Positions 51,102-60,593 of a stretch of DNA of 63,744 nt are shown here, piece by piece. The DNA comes from Spirochaetales bacterium (lineage in GTDB: Bacteria; Spirochaetota; Spirochaetia; SZUA-6; RPPD01). The DNA is taken from positions 1 to 63,744 of the forward strand of contig JAFGSW010000005.1 in NCBI GenBank assembly GCA_016934415.1, given 5' to 3'. The notes beneath the pieces are model-generated. The model searched no databases and was not told the origin of the DNA. It was given only the letters and a program-made list of their open reading frames with translations. Numbering within the stretch: position 1 is the stretch's first letter; each line of letters begins with the position of its first letter. The position numbers and the translations under genes were made by a program.

Positions 51102-53408
51102 TCAGTAGTCCCTGCGCCGGTCGCGGCCACCGCCTCTGCCGCCGCGGTCATGGCCGCCGCCCCGGCCTCCCCGGTCGCGTCCGCCGCCTCTGCCGCCGCG
51201 GTCATAGCCGCCGCTACGGCCGCCGCGGCCGTCGCTGCGACGAGGCGGACGCCTATCATCATAGGAAGGCCGGTGCTCGCGCGGACGGGATTCGCCTTCG
51301 CCCCCTTCGCCGCCCTCTTCGCCCTCGATGGGGTCGACTGCGTCGATGTGGCTCAGATCGACCCTACCGAATTTATCGATGTCGATCACCTTGACGCGTA
51401 TCTCCTGTCCTTCCTCAAGCACGTCGTGGACGTTCTCAACCCTGGTGCGCGCCAGGTTCCGGACGTGGCACAGGCCTTCCTTGCCGGGCATGAATTCGAT
51501 GAAGGCCCCGTACTCGGTGATGCGCTTCACCTTGCCGGTGTAGATCTTCCCGATTTCAGGTTCCTCAACGATGCCGAGGATCATCGCCTCGGCCCGCTCG
51601 GCGCCTTCCTTGTTGCGGCAGTAAATGGTGACCTTGCCGTCGTTTTCGATATTGACGTCGGCTCCGGTCGACTCGGTGATGCCCTTGATGTTCTTGCCGC
51701 CCGGTCCGATGACCGCGCCGATCTTGTCCTGATCGATGGTGAGGGTGATGATCTTGGGAGCATAGTCGGAGATCTCGCCCCGCGGCTCCTGGATCGTCTT
51801 CTCCATGATGCCGAGAATGTGCATCCGTCCCGCCCGCGCCTGTTCAAGGGCGGCTTTCAGGACCGACGCGTCGACTCCGGCGATCTTGATGTCCATCTGG
51901 AAACCGGTGATGCCGTCCCGGGTGCCCGCCACCTTGAAGTCCATGTCGCCGAGGTGGTCTTCCTCGCCGAGAATGTCGCTCAACACCACCGACCGGCCGC
52001 CGTCGGTGATGAGTCCCATGGCGATGCCGGCCACCGGCTTCTTGATGGGGACGCCGGCGTTGAGAAGCGCGAGCGAGCCCGCGCAGACCGTCGCCATGGA
52101 GGAGGAGCCGTTCGATTCGAGGATCTCCGACACGAGGCGGATGGTGTACGGGAATTCGTCTTTGGTCGGCAGAACCCCCTGGAGTGAGCGCTCCGCGAGG
52201 TGGCCGTGCCCGATCTCCCGGCGCGAGGCGGCCAGGCGGCCGGTCTCGCCCACCGAATACGGCGGAAAATTGTAGTGCAGCATGAACGTCTTGCGCGTGT
52301 CGCCTTCGATGTCGTCCATGATCTGCTCGTCGAACACGGTGCCGAGCGTGGTCACCGAGAGGGACTGCGTCTCCCCGCGGGTGAAAAGCGCCGAGCCGTG
52401 CGTCCGCGGCAAAACGTCGATCTCGCAGGTGATGGGCCGGATCTCGTCCGGCTTGCGGTGATCGGTGCGCCGGTTCTCGTCGAGAATCGCGGCCCGCACC
52501 GTCTGGTATTCGATATCCTCGAGCGCCGCGGCGACAAGCTTCTCCCCGTTCTCGGGAATCTGCCCGCTGAATCTCTCGAGCGCGTCCCGGTAAATCTTCC
52601 GTAAGGCCTGCGACCGGATCTGCTTTCCGAGCACGTAGGACGCTTCCCGCACCAGCGGCGTCGCCCAGGCGATGAGTTCGTCGCGGCAGGGGAGCGGCTG
52701 CTCCTCGACGTCCGCGACCGTGAACTTTTCCCGGCCGGCGAGCGATTTCAACTCGTTCTGCATCCGGCAGATCTCCTTGATGACCTTGTGCGCTTCTTCG
52801 ATGGCGCCGAGCATCACTTCCTCGCTCACTTCCTTGGCGCCGCCTTCGACCATGGTGATCCCCTCTTCGGTGCCGGCCACCACGATGTCCATACTGTAGG
52901 CCTTGATTTCCTCGAAGGTGGGATTGACGATGTAATTCTGTCCGTCATAACCGATGCGCACCGCCCCGATCGGTCCCGCGAAGGGGATGTCGGAAATGGT
53001 CAACGCCGCCGATGAGGCGATCATGGCCAGGATGTCCGGCGTGTTGATCTGGTCGGCGGAGATGGTGGTGGGCACGATCTGGAGGTCGCGTCTGAGTTTT
53101 TTGGGAAAGAGGGGCCGCATGGGACGGTCGATGAGCCGGGAGACGAGGATCTCCTTGTCCCGGGGACGCCCTTCACGCTTGAGGAAGCCGCCCGGCACCT
53201 TGCCGGCGGCGTAGTATTTTTCATTGTACTCGACGGTGAGGGGCAGGTAATCGATCCCCTCCTTGTTCCCGTCCGAACAACAGGCGGTGGCGAGAACGAC
53301 CGTCCCGCCGTAACGGGCGAGCACCGCGCCGTTGGCCTGTTTGGCCATCCGCCCGGTCTCCAGAACAAGTTCGTCGTCCTTTATTTTAATTGTCACGCGA
53401 TGTATCAT
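51102..53408 (-). CDS. pnp: Polynucleotide phosphorylase with RGG-type tail
   Basis: 768 residues. 3'-5' phosphorolytic exoribonuclease, homotrimeric, central to RNA turnover. Two RNase PH-like domains (first GGTVVLATACC, RLIDRPMRPLFPK; second SLSVTTLGT, RREIGHGHLAERSL, YTIRLVSEILESNGSSSMA with GDMDFKVAGT), KH domain (GAVIGPGGKNIKGI) and S1 domain (IGKIYTGKVKRITEYGAFIEFMPGKEGL). About 60 residues beyond the S1 domain form an Arg/Gly-rich tail with repeated DRGGRGGG units, absent from most homologues and likely RNA-binding. GGAG lies before ATG 53408. It follows rpsO, the classical pair. Confidence 0.96.
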   Translation of the reverse strand: MIHRVTIKIKDDELVLETGRMAKQANGAVLARYGGTVVLATACCSDGNKEGIDYLPLTVEYNEKYYAAGKVPGGFLKREGRPRDKEILVSRLIDRPMRPLFPKKLRRDLQIVPTTISADQINTPDILAMIASSAALTISDIPFAGPIGAVRIGYDGQNYIVNPTFEEIKAYSMDIVVAGTEEGITMVEGGAKEVSEEVMLGAIEEAHKVIKEICRMQNELKSLAGREKFTVADVEEQPLPCRDELIAWATPLVREASYVLGKQIRSQALRKIYRDALERFSGQIPENGEKLVAAALEDIEYQTVRAAILDENRRTDHRKPDEIRPITCEIDVLPRTHGSALFTRGETQSLSVTTLGTVFDEQIMDDIEGDTRKTFMLHYNFPPYSVGETGRLAASRREIGHGHLAERSLQGVLPTKDEFPYTIRLVSEILESNGSSSMATVCAGSLALLNAGVPIKKPVAGIAMGLITDGGRSVVLSDILGEEDHLGDMDFKVAGTRDGITGFQMDIKIAGVDASVLKAALEQARAGRMHILGIMEKTIQEPRGEISDYAPKIITLTIDQDKIGAVIGPGGKNIKGITESTGADVNIENDGKVTIYCRNKEGAERAEAMILGIVEEPEIGKIYTGKVKRITEYGAFIEFMPGKEGLCHVRNLARTRVENVHDVLEEGQEIRVKVIDIDKFGRVDLSHIDAVDPIEGEEGGEGGEGESRPREHRPSYDDRRPPRRSDGRGGRSGGYDRGGRGGGRDRGGRGGGHDRGGRGGGRDRRRDY

Positions 53409-53429
53409 TATCGCTCCTTGCGCGAAAAA

Positions 53430-53699
53430 TTATTTTCGCAGATTTAATTTGTCGATGATGGCGCGGTATCGCTCCAGGTGGTTGTCCCGGAGGTATTTGA
53501 GCAACCGCCGCCGCTTCCCGACGAGCTTCAGAAGGCCCCGTTGGGAATTGTAGTCTTTTTTGTGCGTCTTGAAATGTTCGGTGAGTATGTTGATGCGCTC
53601 GGTGATGAAAGCGATCTGCACTTCCGAGTTGCCGGTATCGGCCTCGGTCTTTCCAAACTGTTTCAACAGCTCCATTTTCCGTTCCTTGAGAAAAGCCAT
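53430..53699 (-). CDS. rpsO: 30S ribosomal protein S15
   Basis: 89 residues, the family length. Primary 16S rRNA-binding protein of the small-subunit platform. Motifs: [46 protein letters not shown] lies upstream of the ATG. It sits between ribF and pnp as in many bacteria; S15 often represses its own translation through a leader fold, but I could not identify such a fold here. Confidence 0.97.
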   Translation of the reverse strand: MAFLKERKMELLKQFGKTEADTGNSEVQIAFITERINILTEHFKTHKKDYNSQRGLLKLVGKRRRLLKYLRDNHLERYRAIIDKLNLRK

Positions 53700-53785
53700 T
53701 CACATGCTCCTTTCCGTGTTCCGTGCGTTCGTTCCGGGGTCCTTCCCCCGGCCGACGCCCGAGTATATCACAACAGACATCGTTT

Positions 53786-54577
53786 TCACGATATGTTCTC
53801 CTTGAAAGAAATCGATTTCACTTCGCCGGGCGCTTCACGGAGGACCAGGCGCTCATGGTCGACGTCCACGACGACTTCGCGCGCGCCGGCGCCGGTCTCA
53901 ACGGCGCACAGAAACACGCCCCTTTCCGGCACGACCTGCGAGAGGCCGCTCTTCGACACCGCCGCACCGCCCGATTCCGCGCGGACGACCGATTCTTCGG
54001 TTAGGATGACCGTAAAATCCCCGGCGAGCATGGCGGAGACGTCGTGAATTTGACCCGATCGGATGGCGTGACGGAGACGCGTGCTTGACACGGGCGCGCC
54101 CTTGTAGGCAACGCGCGGAGCCATTTCAAGCGACGCGCCGATGCTTTCGCAAAAGGCGTCCAACTCCCGCTGTCCCGCTTCCCGGCCGCTCCCGAAATGG
54201 AAATTATCGCCTTCCACGATCTTCTTAACGCGGAAAGCGTCGGCCAGGACGGTGAAAAAAGACTTCGCCGACATTTTACTGAAATCAGTGGAAAAGTCAA
54301 TCATGACGACCACCGATACGCCCAGCGATTCTATAACTGCCATTTTCTGCCGGACCGTGAGAATGTCCTTCACCCTGACGCCGCCCAAGAGCACGTTCTG
54401 CGGATTGCCGCCGAACGTAACGGCCACCGGCATGAGTCCCGTCCCGTTCCGGACGACCCGGTCGATGACCGCCCGGTGCCCGATATGCACGCCGTCGAAA
54501 ACGCCGACCGTCACGGCGGCGGGCGTGTCAGCGAAGGGTCCTGACTGCGAGAGTTCGTTCCACGATAGTATGTTCAT
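53786..54577 (-). CDS. ribF: FAD synthetase-type FMN adenylyltransferase lacking a normal flavokinase domain
   Basis: 263 residues, short for RibF (about 310). The N-terminal nucleotidyltransferase is complete: VTVGVFDGVHIGHR (HxGH-like), VTFGGNP, VEGDNFHFGSGREAG and SSTRLRHAIRSGQI. From about 180 the C-terminal part keeps only a remnant of the flavokinase fold (LAGDFTVIL...FLCAVE), without the usual PF..GTVV and N.G..PT segments. Hence it should make FAD from FMN, while phosphorylation of riboflavin would need another enzyme. It overlaps truB by four bases. Confidence 0.85.
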   Translation of the reverse strand: MNILSWNELSQSGPFADTPAAVTVGVFDGVHIGHRAVIDRVVRNGTGLMPVAVTFGGNPQNVLLGGVRVKDILTVRQKMAVIESLGVSVVVMIDFSTDFSKMSAKSFFTVLADAFRVKKIVEGDNFHFGSGREAGQRELDAFCESIGASLEMAPRVAYKGAPVSSTRLRHAIRSGQIHDVSAMLAGDFTVILTEESVVRAESGGAAVSKSGLSQVVPERGVFLCAVETGAGAREVVVDVDHERLVLREAPGEVKSISFKENIS

Positions 54578-55446
54578 CTTCCGCCAAGCACCATCACGTA
54601 CGCCAGTCGGTGATCGCGGCGCTCGACCACGGCAAGCAGCCGGCCGTCCTCCCCGAACACGGCGTTCCAGCCCGCTGCCGGCGGGGGCGTCTCGAACAGG
54701 CCGTCCGAGAGGGTTTTACCGGACAGAATATGCGCTTCCAGGCCGGGACGCAGCGCCGCCCGCGCCAACCCGCACCCGCGCCGCACCAGCTCCTCGGCGC
54801 CGATGAGATGGCGGGCGGGTTCGAAATCATCCGGCGCCACGGCCTCCTCGACGCGGAACCCGCCGATCCGTATGCGGGCGAGCTCCTCCAGGTGGGCGCA
54901 GGTGTCGAGCGCCGAGGCGATATCACGCGCCAAGGCGCGGATGTACGTGCCCTTGGAGCAGGCCACGCGCAGGGTGGCGCGCGGCGGGACGTAGTCCTCG
55001 AGCACGAGTTCGTCGATCAGGACCTCCCGTTCATCGAGTTCGACGATACGTCCCGCCCTTGCCGCCCTATAGGCTCGCACGCCGCCCACGCTGACCGCCG
55101 AATATTCGGGCGGCCGCTGGCGAATAACGCCGCGAAACCGTCCCAAAATCCCCTCGATTTCGTTCCGTTCCGGCACCGGGCCCGTTCCCGACGGAGCGCC
55201 CTCCGGATCCAGCGTATCGGTTCCCTGCCCGAAGACCGCCACCGCCCTGTATTCCTTGCCCTGGGACGTGAACAGTCCCATGAGGCGGGTAAAATTCCCG
55301 ACCGCCGCGACGAGGAGACCGCGTGCGAACCGATCAAGCGTGCCCGCGTGGCCGACCTTGGTCGTACCGGTTTTTCGTTTAACCGCGCCGAGCGCTTGAA
55401 ATGAGGTGATCCCCGGCGGCTTGTTCAGGAGCACGATCCCGTTCAT
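54574..55446 (-). CDS. truB: tRNA pseudouridine-55 synthase
   Basis: 290 residues. Makes pseudouridine 55 in the T-loop of tRNA. Motifs: NGIVLLNKPPGITSF, VGHAGTLDRFARGLL with the catalytic Asp, YRAVAVFGQGTDTLD, QRPPEYSAVSVGGVRAY, and CSKGTYIRALARDI. Overlaps rbfA by four bases at its start and ribF by four bases at its end, so it lies within a coupled run. Confidence 0.95.
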   Translation of the reverse strand: MNGIVLLNKPPGITSFQALGAVKRKTGTTKVGHAGTLDRFARGLLVAAVGNFTRLMGLFTSQGKEYRAVAVFGQGTDTLDPEGAPSGTGPVPERNEIEGILGRFRGVIRQRPPEYSAVSVGGVRAYRAARAGRIVELDEREVLIDELVLEDYVPPRATLRVACSKGTYIRALARDIASALDTCAHLEELARIRIGGFRVEEAVAPDDFEPARHLIGAEELVRRGCGLARAALRPGLEAHILSGKTLSDGLFETPPPAAGWNAVFGEDGRLLAVVERRDHRLAYVMVLGGR

Positions 55447-55793
55447 GGCTCGTGTTTGATCTTCTTGAGCACCTCGGTGACGCGGAAGCCGCGCTCGATC
55501 GACACGTCGTGGTAAAAGGCGAGGCGGGGGGTCGATCGAAGCTTGACCCGCTTCGCGATTTCCTTCTGTAGAAAACCGGCCGCGTGGTTCAGCGCGGCGA
55601 TAATCTCCTCGCGCTTGGCCGCGTCCCCGTAATACGAGACGAAGACCTTGGCGAACGAGGCGTCCCGGGCGACCTCGACGTCCGTGATGGAAAGAAGGGT
55701 GTCGATGCGCGGGTCCTTCACCTCGTGCAGGACGAGCTCGGCAAGCTCGTCGCGCAGCAGGCTCGCCACCCGCTGGATCCGGCGTGCGTCCAT
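55443..55793 (-). CDS. rbfA: Ribosome-binding factor A
   Basis: 116 residues. Binds the immature 30S subunit and helps 16S rRNA 5'-end maturation. Starts MDARRIQRVASLLRDELAELV, then VKDPRIDTLLSITDVEVARDASFAKVFVSYYGD and LRSTPRLAFYHDVSIERGFRV, the usual KH-like RbfA pattern. Separated by six bases from infB and overlapping truB by four. Confidence 0.95.
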   Translation of the reverse strand: MDARRIQRVASLLRDELAELVLHEVKDPRIDTLLSITDVEVARDASFAKVFVSYYGDAAKREEIIAALNHAAGFLQKEIAKRVKLRSTPRLAFYHDVSIERGFRVTEVLKKIKHEP

Positions 55794-55799
55794 ATCACC

Positions 55800-58133
55800 T
55801 CAAGAGAGCGTCTTGGCGACCTCTTTCTTGATGATCGCCTCCAACATGTCGCCGACTTTGATGTCGTTGAAATTTTCGAGCCCGATGCCGCACTCGAAAT
55901 TGGTTTCGACCTCGCGCACGTCGTCCTTGAAGCGCCGGAGCGAGGATATTTTCCCGCGGTGGATTTCGACGCCGTCCCTGACGACCTGCACCTCGGCCGT
56001 CCGGCGGATGACCCCATTGGTGACCATGCAGCCGGCGATGACGCCGATCTTCGGCACCTTGAAAATCTCGCGCACCTCGGCGCTGCCGAGGGCTTCCTCT
56101 ACGATATCCGGCTTCAGCATGCCCTCCATGGCGGCTTTAATGTGCTCGACCGCGTCGTAAATGATGTTGTATTTTTTGATTTCCACCTTCTCGGTTTCGG
56201 CGAGGGTGGACGCCTTGGCCGTGGGCCGGACATGGAATCCGATGATGAGGGCGTTCGAGGCGGAAGCGAGAATAACGTCCTTCTCGTTGATCGCGCCGGC
56301 CGAAGCGTGTATGACGTTAAGCTTGATTTCCGCCGTGCTGAGTCTTTCGAGCGCGCCGCGGAGCGCCTCGACCGATCCGTGGACGTCGCCCTTGATCACG
56401 ACTTTCAGCTCCTGCAGTTCGCCCTGTTTGATCTTGTCGAAGAGGTTGTCGAGCGTGACCTTTTTTACGTTCTTGCCCTCTTCCATTTTCTTGAGCTCCT
56501 GGCGTTTGAGGCCGATCTGGCGGGCCGTGCGCTCGTTGTCGGTGACCTGGAAGTCATCGCCGGCGGCGGCGACCCCCTCGAACCCGAGGACTTCCACCGG
56601 GAGCGACGGTGTGGCCGAATCGACATTGTCGCCTTTGTCGTTGAACATGGCCCGCACCTTGCCGGGGAAAATGCCGGCTATGAACGGGTCGCCGACACGG
56701 AGGGTCCCCCGTTGAACCAGGACGGTCGAGACGACGCCGCGCCCGTGGTCGATCCGGGATTCGATGATCTTGCCGCGCGCCTTGGCTTCGTAATTGGCCT
56801 TAAGCTCGAGCATTTCCGACTGCAGGATGATCATGTCGAGGAGCTCCTCGATGCCTGTTTTCTTCAGGGCGGAGACCTGGGCGCAGAGCGTGTGGCCGCC
56901 CCATTCCTCGGTGAGAAGGTCGTAGTTGGCCAGTTCCTTCTTCACCCGCTCAAGGTTGGCGTTCGGCAGGTCTATTTTGTTGATTGCGACGATGATGTTC
57001 ACCTTCGCCTCTTTGGCGTGGTTGATGGCCTCGATCGTCTGGGGCATGATTCCGTCGTCGGCCGCGATGACGAGCACCACGATGTCGGTCACCTGGGCGC
57101 CGCGCGCCCGCATGAGGGTAAACGCCTCGTGGCCCGGGGTGTCGAGAAAGACGATCGGCTTTCCTTTATATTCGACGGTGTAGGCGCCGATGTGTTGCGT
57201 GATGCCGCCGTGTTCCTGGCTCACCACGTCCGTCGTGCGGATGGCGTCGAGAAGCTTCGTTTTGCCGTGGTCGACGTGCCCCATGACCGTCACAATGGGC
57301 GGCCGCGGCATGAGCACCTCGTTTTCGATCTTCTCGTCCTCGATGACGGTTTCCTCGTAGAGGGAGACGATTTTCACACGGCAGCCGTACTCGTCGGCCA
57401 GGATCTGGGCCGTTTCGGAATCGATCTGCTGGTTGATGGTCACCATCATGCCCATGCTCATGAGTTTGGCGATGAGGTCCGAGGCTTTCAGATTCATCTT
57501 GCGTGCCAGGTCCGAGACGGTGATGACCTCCATGATGGAAATCTCTTTCGGCACCGGGTTGGCGAGTTGGGCCGCCTTCTTCTTGGCCAGGGCGAGCTTT
57601 TCCTCGTGTTCCTCGTACTTGGAGCGCTGATAAAGGGCCTTCTTCTTCGCCTTGATGAAGCGGCGTCCGCCGACTTTCTTTTCCTGCGACGTTGCGGCGG
57701 GAGCGGGTCCCCGGCCGCCGGGACGGCCGACTCCGCCCGGTTTGTCCTTCCGGAACGGCTGTCCGGGCCGGCGCGTCATGCCGGTTCCCCCCGTTCCCGG
57801 CCTGCGGGGCGGGAAACGGCGGTCGAACGGTTTTCGCTGCAGATTGCCGGCGGAACCCAAATCCCGCGGTTTGTCCCGGTGATCGCGGCGCGGCTCGGTC
57901 CGGTAGAGGGGTTTGTACACCGATTTGCGCGGCTGCTCCGGCTTGGGGGTCGGCTTGGCCGGCGGCTCGGGCGCGGTTTTTTTCTTGACGACGACGACCT
58001 TCTTCTTGACGATGACGACCTTCTTTTTCTCCTCGGCCGCCTCCTTCGGCTGGGACGCCTCTTTCGCTTCTTCCTTCTTGTGTTTGATGAGCGTCGCTTT
58101 CGGTTTTTGATCCTTCTTCTTTTCCTCTGCCAT
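55800..58133 (-). CDS. infB: Translation initiation factor IF-2
   Basis: 777 residues. GTPase that brings fMet-tRNA to the 30S start site. N-terminal 170 residues are Lys/Pro/Arg/Gly-rich low-complexity ([26 protein letters not shown]). An IF2-N segment follows ([37 protein letters not shown]). The G domain has GHVDHGKT (near residue 282), DTPGHEAF and NKIDL, then domains II, III and the C-terminal tRNA-binding domain ([24 protein letters not shown]). Sits between nusA and rbfA as in most bacteria. Confidence 0.97.
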   Translation of the reverse strand: MAEEKKKDQKPKATLIKHKKEEAKEASQPKEAAEEKKKVVIVKKKVVVVKKKTAPEPPAKPTPKPEQPRKSVYKPLYRTEPRRDHRDKPRDLGSAGNLQRKPFDRRFPPRRPGTGGTGMTRRPGQPFRKDKPGGVGRPGGRGPAPAATSQEKKVGGRRFIKAKKKALYQRSKYEEHEEKLALAKKKAAQLANPVPKEISIMEVITVSDLARKMNLKASDLIAKLMSMGMMVTINQQIDSETAQILADEYGCRVKIVSLYEETVIEDEKIENEVLMPRPPIVTVMGHVDHGKTKLLDAIRTTDVVSQEHGGITQHIGAYTVEYKGKPIVFLDTPGHEAFTLMRARGAQVTDIVVLVIAADDGIMPQTIEAINHAKEAKVNIIVAINKIDLPNANLERVKKELANYDLLTEEWGGHTLCAQVSALKKTGIEELLDMIILQSEMLELKANYEAKARGKIIESRIDHGRGVVSTVLVQRGTLRVGDPFIAGIFPGKVRAMFNDKGDNVDSATPSLPVEVLGFEGVAAAGDDFQVTDNERTARQIGLKRQELKKMEEGKNVKKVTLDNLFDKIKQGELQELKVVIKGDVHGSVEALRGALERLSTAEIKLNVIHASAGAINEKDVILASASNALIIGFHVRPTAKASTLAETEKVEIKKYNIIYDAVEHIKAAMEGMLKPDIVEEALGSAEVREIFKVPKIGVIAGCMVTNGVIRRTAEVQVVRDGVEIHRGKISSLRRFKDDVREVETNFECGIGLENFNDIKVGDMLEAIIKKEVAKTLS

Positions 58134-58190
58134 ACTCCCTCTTTTATCCGGCGGGTGCGCTTCTCCGCGCGAGAAGCTGCCCGTCCCGCG

Positions 58191-59744
58191 TCATGACGTT
58201 CCCTGAGGCGATTCCCCGCCCGAATCCGCTTCCGCTTCGCTCTCGGACTCGCCGTCGGCCTCTTCGAAGCTCAAGCCCACCCCGCAGTGCGGGCAGACCG
58301 ACATGTCGGGCGTTATCTTGTTGCCGCATTCCGGGCATTCGTAGGTCGATTCCTCGACTTCCTCCTCGGTTTCCGCTTCTTCCTCGGCGGATTCCGTTTC
58401 CGCCGTTGGGGCGGCCGCGGCTTGCTCCGCGCCCTCGTCTTCGCCCTCCACGATCTCGATATTCTCCTCGATCACCCGGCGCAGCTTCTTGAGCGCCTCT
58501 TCCGTGATGCCCGGCAGCGCGAGCAGGTCGGAATCGCTCATGGAAACGACGTCTTCGATCGACTCCAGATTGTTGGCGCGCAGTATTTTCACCACCGACT
58601 CGTCGATTCCGGGGAGCTCGGCGATCGTCTCGATCTCCTCCTCTTCGGTCTCGCCGAAGAGCGCGCTCACCGCCCGTTTCGTCTCGGCGGCGATGTCCAT
58701 CTGCTCGAACTGGGCGCTCGTCTTGACGTCGATGCTCCAGTCCACGAGCCGGTTGGCGAGCCGGACGTTCAGGCCCTGTTTGCCGATGGCGAGCGACAGT
58801 TGACTCTCGTCCACGAGCGCCAGCGCCTGTTTTTTCGCCTCGTCGAGGACGATGACGTGCGCCACCTCGGCCGGGGAAAGCGCGTTCTTTATGAACCGCA
58901 CCGGATCTGAATCGTACTTGAGGATGTCGATCTTCTCCCCTTCCAGCTCCTTGACGATGGCCTGGATGCGGACGCCCTTGAGGCCGACGCAGGCGCCGAC
59001 GGGATCGACGTCCTCGCGGTTCGAGTACACGGCGATCTTGGTCCGGTAGCCGGGCTCACGCACGATTTTGTGGATCTCGACCGTGTGATCGTAAATCTCG
59101 GGCACCTCGATCTCGAAGATCTTGCGAACGAATTCCGTGTGGGTGCGCGACAGCACGATCTGAAGGCCGCCCGGCGTCTTGTTCACCTCGTAGATGAGGG
59201 CTTTGATCCGGTCGTTGGCATGGTAGACTTCACGCGGCGACTGGTATTTCTTGGGCATGATCCCCTCGGTCTTGCCCAAGTCGACGTAGATGTTGCCGTT
59301 GCGTTCCCGCTGGTAATACCCGATGACCATCTCCCCGATTTTTTCCATGAACTCGGAGTAGAGGGTATCCTTCTGAATCTCCTTCAGGGATTGCTTGGCC
59401 CGCTGCTTGGCGCTCTGAATTGCGGAGCGGTCGAATTCCTTGGGATTCACCTCGATGAGGAGCTCGTCGCCGATCTCGCAGGCTTCATTGAAGTTGAGGG
59501 CGTCGGAGAGGGCGATCTCTGTCACCGGGTCGTTCACGTCGTCGTCTTCCATGATTTTTTTCTTGGAGAAAATCGTCACCTCCGACGTGTCCTCATTGAA
59601 GCGCACGACGGCGTTCTCGACGATTCCGTATTTTTTCTTGTAGGCCGCCAGCAGGGCTTCCTCGATGGTCTTGAGGATCAACTCCTCGGGAACGCCCTTC
59701 TCCTGAACCATCTGTTTGATGGCCTTGGCCATTTCAGAGGACAT
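58191..59744 (-). CDS. nusA: Transcription factor NusA with C-terminal zinc ribbon
   Basis: 517 residues. Pausing and antitermination factor of RNA polymerase. N-terminal domain (1-130), S1 (IGEMVIGYYQRERNGNIYVDLGKTEGIMPK), KH1/KH2 (EVPEIYDHTVEIHKIVREPGYRTKIAVYS, DPVGACVGLKGVRIQAIVKEL, LAIGKQGLNVRLANRL), then a helix-hairpin-helix-like acidic repeat (LPGIDESVVKILRANNLESIEDVVSMSDSDLLALPGITEEAL). Beyond the usual end is an acidic linker and a zinc ribbon, ECPECGNKITPDMSVCPHCG (near 469-488), then an acidic tail. This ribbon is not part of standard NusA. Overlaps rimP by 11 bases. Confidence 0.95.
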   Translation of the reverse strand: MSSEMAKAIKQMVQEKGVPEELILKTIEEALLAAYKKKYGIVENAVVRFNEDTSEVTIFSKKKIMEDDDVNDPVTEIALSDALNFNEACEIGDELLIEVNPKEFDRSAIQSAKQRAKQSLKEIQKDTLYSEFMEKIGEMVIGYYQRERNGNIYVDLGKTEGIMPKKYQSPREVYHANDRIKALIYEVNKTPGGLQIVLSRTHTEFVRKIFEIEVPEIYDHTVEIHKIVREPGYRTKIAVYSNREDVDPVGACVGLKGVRIQAIVKELEGEKIDILKYDSDPVRFIKNALSPAEVAHVIVLDEAKKQALALVDESQLSLAIGKQGLNVRLANRLVDWSIDVKTSAQFEQMDIAAETKRAVSALFGETEEEEIETIAELPGIDESVVKILRANNLESIEDVVSMSDSDLLALPGITEEALKKLRRVIEENIEIVEGEDEGAEQAAAAPTAETESAEEEAETEEEVEESTYECPECGNKITPDMSVCPHCGVGLSFEEADGESESEAEADSGGESPQGTS

Positions 59745-60213
59745 GGCTGTTTTCCTCCTCTTTCACCAGTGCGAGTTTAACTCGCTTTATTTTATCGAAT
59801 GGTATGATCACCGTTTTCCCTTCGCTTTTCACCGCCAACGCGCCCTCCTCGGTATGGTCGATGAGTCCCTTCAGCCACTCGCTTTCCCCTTCCCTGAGGA
59901 CCGCCGCTCCCCGTCCCCGGAAGATCTCGTATTCGGCGGGTCCCTTGAGGAGCCGGCCGATGCCGGGTGAAGAAACTTCGAGTGAACAGCCGGAGAGCTC
60001 GTCCACAAGATCGAGCCGGGGATGCACGCTCCGCGACACGGCGGCGCAATCCTCGATCCCCACGCCCGCCGGCCTGTAGATGACGAGGCGGACGGCGCGG
60101 GCGCCTTTGCTCCGGAACACGTTGACGTCGATGAGCGTGAAACCGAGGGCGTGAACAAGCGGCGTGATTTCCTCGCGGACCGCGTCGACGAGCGGGCGCA
60201 TGGCGTTCGACAC
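59734..60213 (-). CDS. rimP: Ribosome maturation factor RimP
   Basis: 159 residues from GTG 60213, which lies five bases after AGGTGG; a GTG three codons upstream and an ATG at 60201 are alternatives. Needed for 30S maturation. Motifs: ITPLVHALGFTLIDVNVFRSKGARAVRLVIYRPAGVGIEDCAAVSRSVHPRLD, the classic N-terminal RimP domain, then LEVSSPGIGRLLKGPAEYEIFRGR and the SH3-like C-terminal part. First gene of the operon. A strong promoter and a terminator-like hairpin lie immediately upstream. Confidence 0.94.
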   Translation of the reverse strand: MSNAMRPLVDAVREEITPLVHALGFTLIDVNVFRSKGARAVRLVIYRPAGVGIEDCAAVSRSVHPRLDLVDELSGCSLEVSSPGIGRLLKGPAEYEIFRGRGAAVLREGESEWLKGLIDHTEEGALAVKSEGKTVIIPFDKIKRVKLALVKEEENSHVL

Positions 60214-60227
60214 TATTTCCACCTATA

Positions 60228-60255
60228 AAAAAAGAGCCGCTCACGACTCTTTTTT
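60228..60255 (-). terminator. Attenuator-like terminator in the leader of rimP-nusA-infB
   Basis: On the minus strand AAAAAAGAG (60255-60247) pairs with CTCTTTTTT (60236-60228) around a 10-base loop. A seventh U follows, and then AUAGGUGG, the rimP ribosome site. Because the only good promoter lies just upstream (60283-60311), transcripts must pass this hairpin. Confidence 0.6.
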
Positions 60256-60282
60256 ACCTTCGCAATTTTAAATGTCCAAAAT

Positions 60283-60311
60283 AAGATACCAGAAATTCGG
60301 GCGGTTGTCAA
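60283..60311 (-). promoter_or_regulatory. Strong sigma70 promoter of the rimP operon
   Basis: On the minus strand TTGACA (60311-60306), 17 bases, TATCTT (60288-60283). Transcription should start near 60276, some 20 bases before the terminator-like hairpin and about 60 bases before the rimP start. Confidence 0.7.
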
Positions 60312-60376
60312 CCGCGTTTCCCGGCGTCGTGGCACTTGGAAGAAGAAAAAACTACGGTTAACGCGGCCAGGAAAAG

Positions 60377-60571
60377 AGAGAGAACCACGGATGGGCACGG
60401 ATAAGACGGATAACACGGATGAGAGAAGATAGAGAAGTAAACACCGCAGTATTTTTTCTATTTATTAACTCTGTTTTTCTTTTTGTCTGACTTCATTATT
60501 TCGCTAAATCTCTTCCTCCTTTTTCCCTATCCGTGTCATCCATCCTATCCGTGCCCATCCGTGGTTCTCCC
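60377..60571. repeat. Dispersed repeat, ACCACGGAT family, complete copy
   Basis: Left arm 60377-60428 (AGAGAGAACCACGGATGGGC, then GATAAGACGGATAACACGGATGAG). Right arm 60527-60571 (CTATCCGTGTCATCC then CCATCCGTGGTTCTCC), its inverse. The AT-rich centre has the words TTATTAACTC, TTTTTGTCTGACTTCATTATTTC, which recur in diverged form in the copy at 63530-63744. Confidence 0.85.
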
Positions 60572-60593
60572 CCCTCTTTCACGCGACGAGGCC

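Noticed and set aside
55584-58196. 870-codon open frame on the plus strand across infB and rbfA
   Set aside because: Antisense shadow of IF-2; low-complexity His/Asp/Leu-rich translation, no start signal.
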